Of a DNA stretch of 15,322 nucleotides, positions 14,312 to 15,322 are shown piece by piece. A model generated the notes under the pieces. That model made no database searches. It worked only from the letters and a program-made list of their open reading frames with translations, and had not been told where the DNA came from. The position numbers and the translations under genes were made by a program. The DNA is taken from contig JAEZXC010000040.1 of the NCBI GenBank assembly GCA_023442845.1, positions 1-15,322 of the forward strand, read 5' to 3'. Position 1 is the first letter of the stretch, and each line of letters starts with the position of its first letter. The stretch is from Actinomycetes bacterium (GTDB lineage: Bacteria; Actinomycetota; Actinomycetes; Actinomycetales; Demequinaceae).

Positions 14312-14341
14312 TTGCTATCGCGTGCGGAGGCGCCCTATGCT
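14312..14341 (+). promoter_or_regulatory. Candidate metY promoter
   Basis: TTGCTA (14312-14317), an 18-base spacer and TATGCT (14336-14341, TAnnnT). A start near 14348 would give metY an untranslated leader of about 247 bases. This alternative would exclude the ATG of the short frame at 14337 from the transcript. TTGACG at 14302 is a better -35 alone but has no -10 at normal distance. Confidence 0.3.
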
Positions 14342-14372
14342 CACAGCCATGTTCCGCCGAATGTGTCGCTAG
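14337..14372 (+). CDS. Possible 11-residue leader peptide upstream of metY
   Basis: A short frame MLTAMFRRMCR with GGAGG (14326-14330) exactly 6 bases before its ATG and a TAG stop at 14370-14372. Three of 11 residues are Met and one is Cys, which is suggestive because the next gene makes homocysteine for methionine. A 7-bp hairpin begins 4 bases after the stop and overlaps a second one, a layout expected of a translational attenuator. Against it: the frame is open well upstream, a competing promoter would start inside it, and a short frame with a GGAGG can arise by chance in GC-rich DNA. I do not recognise the peptide from any known family. Confidence 0.3.
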   Translation: MLTAMFRRMCR

Positions 14373-14594
14373 TCAAGCGCACGTTTGGCGTGCGCCCGTA
14401 TCGGGCGCCCCGCTCCCCTGCATCCATGCAGGTAGCGAGCGAGAACCCCTCCGGGCCCACACTCACGTGTCGCAGCCGCGAACCTGTCATGGTCGCGGGA
14501 CTGGCGGCGACATCCTCCAGCTCCGGGGCAATGCCGGGATGCGGAACAGTTTCACCCCGTACCCATCACGATTCCCCATAGGAGCCCAGCACAC
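14373..14594 (+). promoter_or_regulatory. Structured, probably untranslated leader of metY
   Basis: No gene fits these 222 bases. Visible hairpins are: A, 14377-14395 (GCGCACG, loop TTTGG, CGTGCGC); B, 14392-14408 (GCGCCCG, loop TAT, CGGGCGC), sharing 4 bases with A; C, 14417-14432 (CCTGCA/TGCAGG), extendable by CGCT/AGCG; D, 14476-14498 (CCGCGA/TCGCGG); and E, ACTG (14500-14503) with CAGT (14547-14550) enclosing CATCC/GGATG and CCGG/CCGG. GCTCC at 14520-14524 can pair with GGAGC (14581-14585) at the metY ribosome binding site AGGAG (14580-14584), 10 bases before the ATG. I looked for the SAM-I and SAM-IV cores (such as GGCAACC) and did not find them. Confidence 0.45.
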
Positions 14595-15322
14595 ATGACC
14601 GCCAATTGGAAGTTCGAAACCCAGCAGATTCACGCAGGTCAGACCCCTGACGCGGCGACCGGCGCACGCGCGTTGCCGATTTACCAGACCACCTCTTTCG
14701 AGTTCGGCACCACCGAGGTGGCGGCCGCACGATTTGCCCTGCAGGACCTCGGCCCGATCTACACCCGCATTGGCAACCCCACCCAGGGCGCGGTCGAGGA
14801 CCGCGTTGCCGCTCTTGAGGGTGGCGTTGCAGCCCTCCTCCTGTCCTCGGGCTCTGCCGCGAACGCGATCGCGATTCAGAACATTGCCGAAGCTGGCGAC
14901 CACATCGTGTCCTCGCCGTCGCTCTACGGCGGCACCTACAACCTCTTCCACTACACCCTGCCGAAGTTCGGCATCGAGGTCACGTTCGTTGACAACCCGG
15001 ACGACCCGGAGTCGTGGCGCGCTGCCGTCCGCCCCAACACCAAGGCGTTCTTCGGTGAGTCGATCTCGAACCCCAAGCAGGACCTCCTCGACATTGAGGC
15101 CGTCGGCGCCGTGGCTCACGAGGTTGGCGTGCCGCTCATCGTCGACAACACCGTGGCCTCGCCTTACCTCGTGCAACCGCTCAAGTGGGGAGCAGACATC
15201 GTCACCCACTCCGCAACCAAGTACCTCGGCGGCCACGGCACCACCATCGGCGGCGTCATCGTTGACGGTGGCTCTTTCGACTACGCGCAGTACCCGGACC
15301 GCTTCCCCAATTACAACCAGCC
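14595..15322 (+). CDS. metY: O-acetylhomoserine aminocarboxypropyltransferase (sulfhydrylase) MetY, N-terminal part
   Basis: Partial at the 3' end: 242 codons of an expected 430-440. A PLP-dependent enzyme that makes homocysteine directly from O-acetylhomoserine and sulfide. Visible features are the N-terminal ETQQIHAGQTPD, YQTTSFEF, YTRIGNPTQ with Tyr56 and Arg58 (phosphate contact from the partner subunit), SSGSAAN (about 84-90), IVDNTVASPYL with the PLP-contacting Asp184, and SATKYLGGHGTTIGG with Schiff-base Lys209. The Cys/Met-metabolism family is certain. The choice of MetY over MetB/MetZ rests on the ETQQIHAG start and the GHGTTIGG after the Lys. The ATG has AGGAG 10 bases upstream. It is divergent from the NlpC/P60 gene across 473 bases. 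A metX partner may follow outside the window. Confidence 0.95.
   Translation, partial: MTANWKFETQQIHAGQTPDAATGARALPIYQTTSFEFGTTEVAAARFALQDLGPIYTRIGNPTQGAVEDRVAALEGGVAALLLSSGSAANAIAIQNIAEAGDHIVSSPSLYGGTYNLFHYTLPKFGIEVTFVDNPDDPESWRAAVRPNTKAFFGESISNPKQDLLDIEAVGAVAHEVGVPLIVDNTVASPYLVQPLKWGADIVTHSATKYLGGHGTTIGGVIVDGGSFDYAQYPDRFPNYNQ

Noticed and set aside
14187..14372. 61-codon plus-strand frame ending in MLTAMFRRMCR
   Set aside because: The upstream part has no ribosome binding site and no recognisable sequence; only the terminal 11 codons have a well-placed GGAGG.
14373..14594. SAM-I or SAM-IV riboswitch upstream of metY
   Set aside because: A stretch around 14490-14540 (GGGACTGGC) recalls SAM-I, but the GGCAACC core and the GTCATGAG/AGTGCCAGC elements are absent.
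14487..15236. Long open frame (249 codons) on the minus strand across the metY start
   Set aside because: It is antisense to a clearly recognised metY coding region, has no family-like sequence, and reflects codon-position GC bias.

Overview
The window is a GC-rich actinobacterial chromosome segment. Gene content, GTG starts, four-base start/stop overlaps and an FtsH-folate-pantothenate gene order shared with Mycobacterium point to Actinomycetota. The fused FolB-FolK and the YdbS/YdbT-like pair inside the cluster suggest a member of Micrococcales (Demequina, Cellulomonas or Microbacteriaceae type). The genus is inference.

Positions 1-12157 are one leftward (minus-strand) gene train. In transcription order it runs: dacB (D,D-carboxypeptidase), tilS (tRNA-Ile lysidine synthetase), hpt (hypoxanthine phosphoribosyltransferase), a 260-base gap with strong hairpins, ftsH (membrane protease), folE, folP, folB-folK fusion (folate synthesis), a DUF3180 membrane protein, two bacterial PH-domain membrane proteins (YdbS-like, YdbT-like), a Rossmann/DUF2520 protein, panC, and the first 26 codons of panD (pantothenate synthesis), cut by the window edge. 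From ftsH to panD no gap exceeds 13 bases and several junctions overlap by 4 or 11 bases, so translation is probably coupled. The order matches the ppa-dacB-tilS-hpt-ftsH-folE-folP-folB-folK-panC-panD order I recall from the M. tuberculosis Rv3628-Rv3601c region.

Positions 12222-12743 carry ppa (inorganic pyrophosphatase) on the plus strand, divergent from dacB across a 64-base gap. Converging on ppa is a secreted NlpC/P60 peptidoglycan hydrolase (12784-14121, minus). It has a long coiled coil, a Gly/Asn/Thr repeat linker and a RipA-like Cys-His-Glu triad, and a promoter is visible upstream.

Positions 14122-14594 are a 473-base divergent gap leading rightward to metY (O-acetylhomoserine aminocarboxypropyltransferase, cut by the right edge). 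The gap is rich in inverted repeats. It includes an 11-codon reading frame with a good ribosome binding site (three Met and one Cys) and two overlapping, mutually exclusive 7-bp hairpins just after its stop. This is the best candidate for an undescribed regulatory element here, possibly a leader controlling methionine synthesis. The coding regions themselves look like ordinary housekeeping genes.
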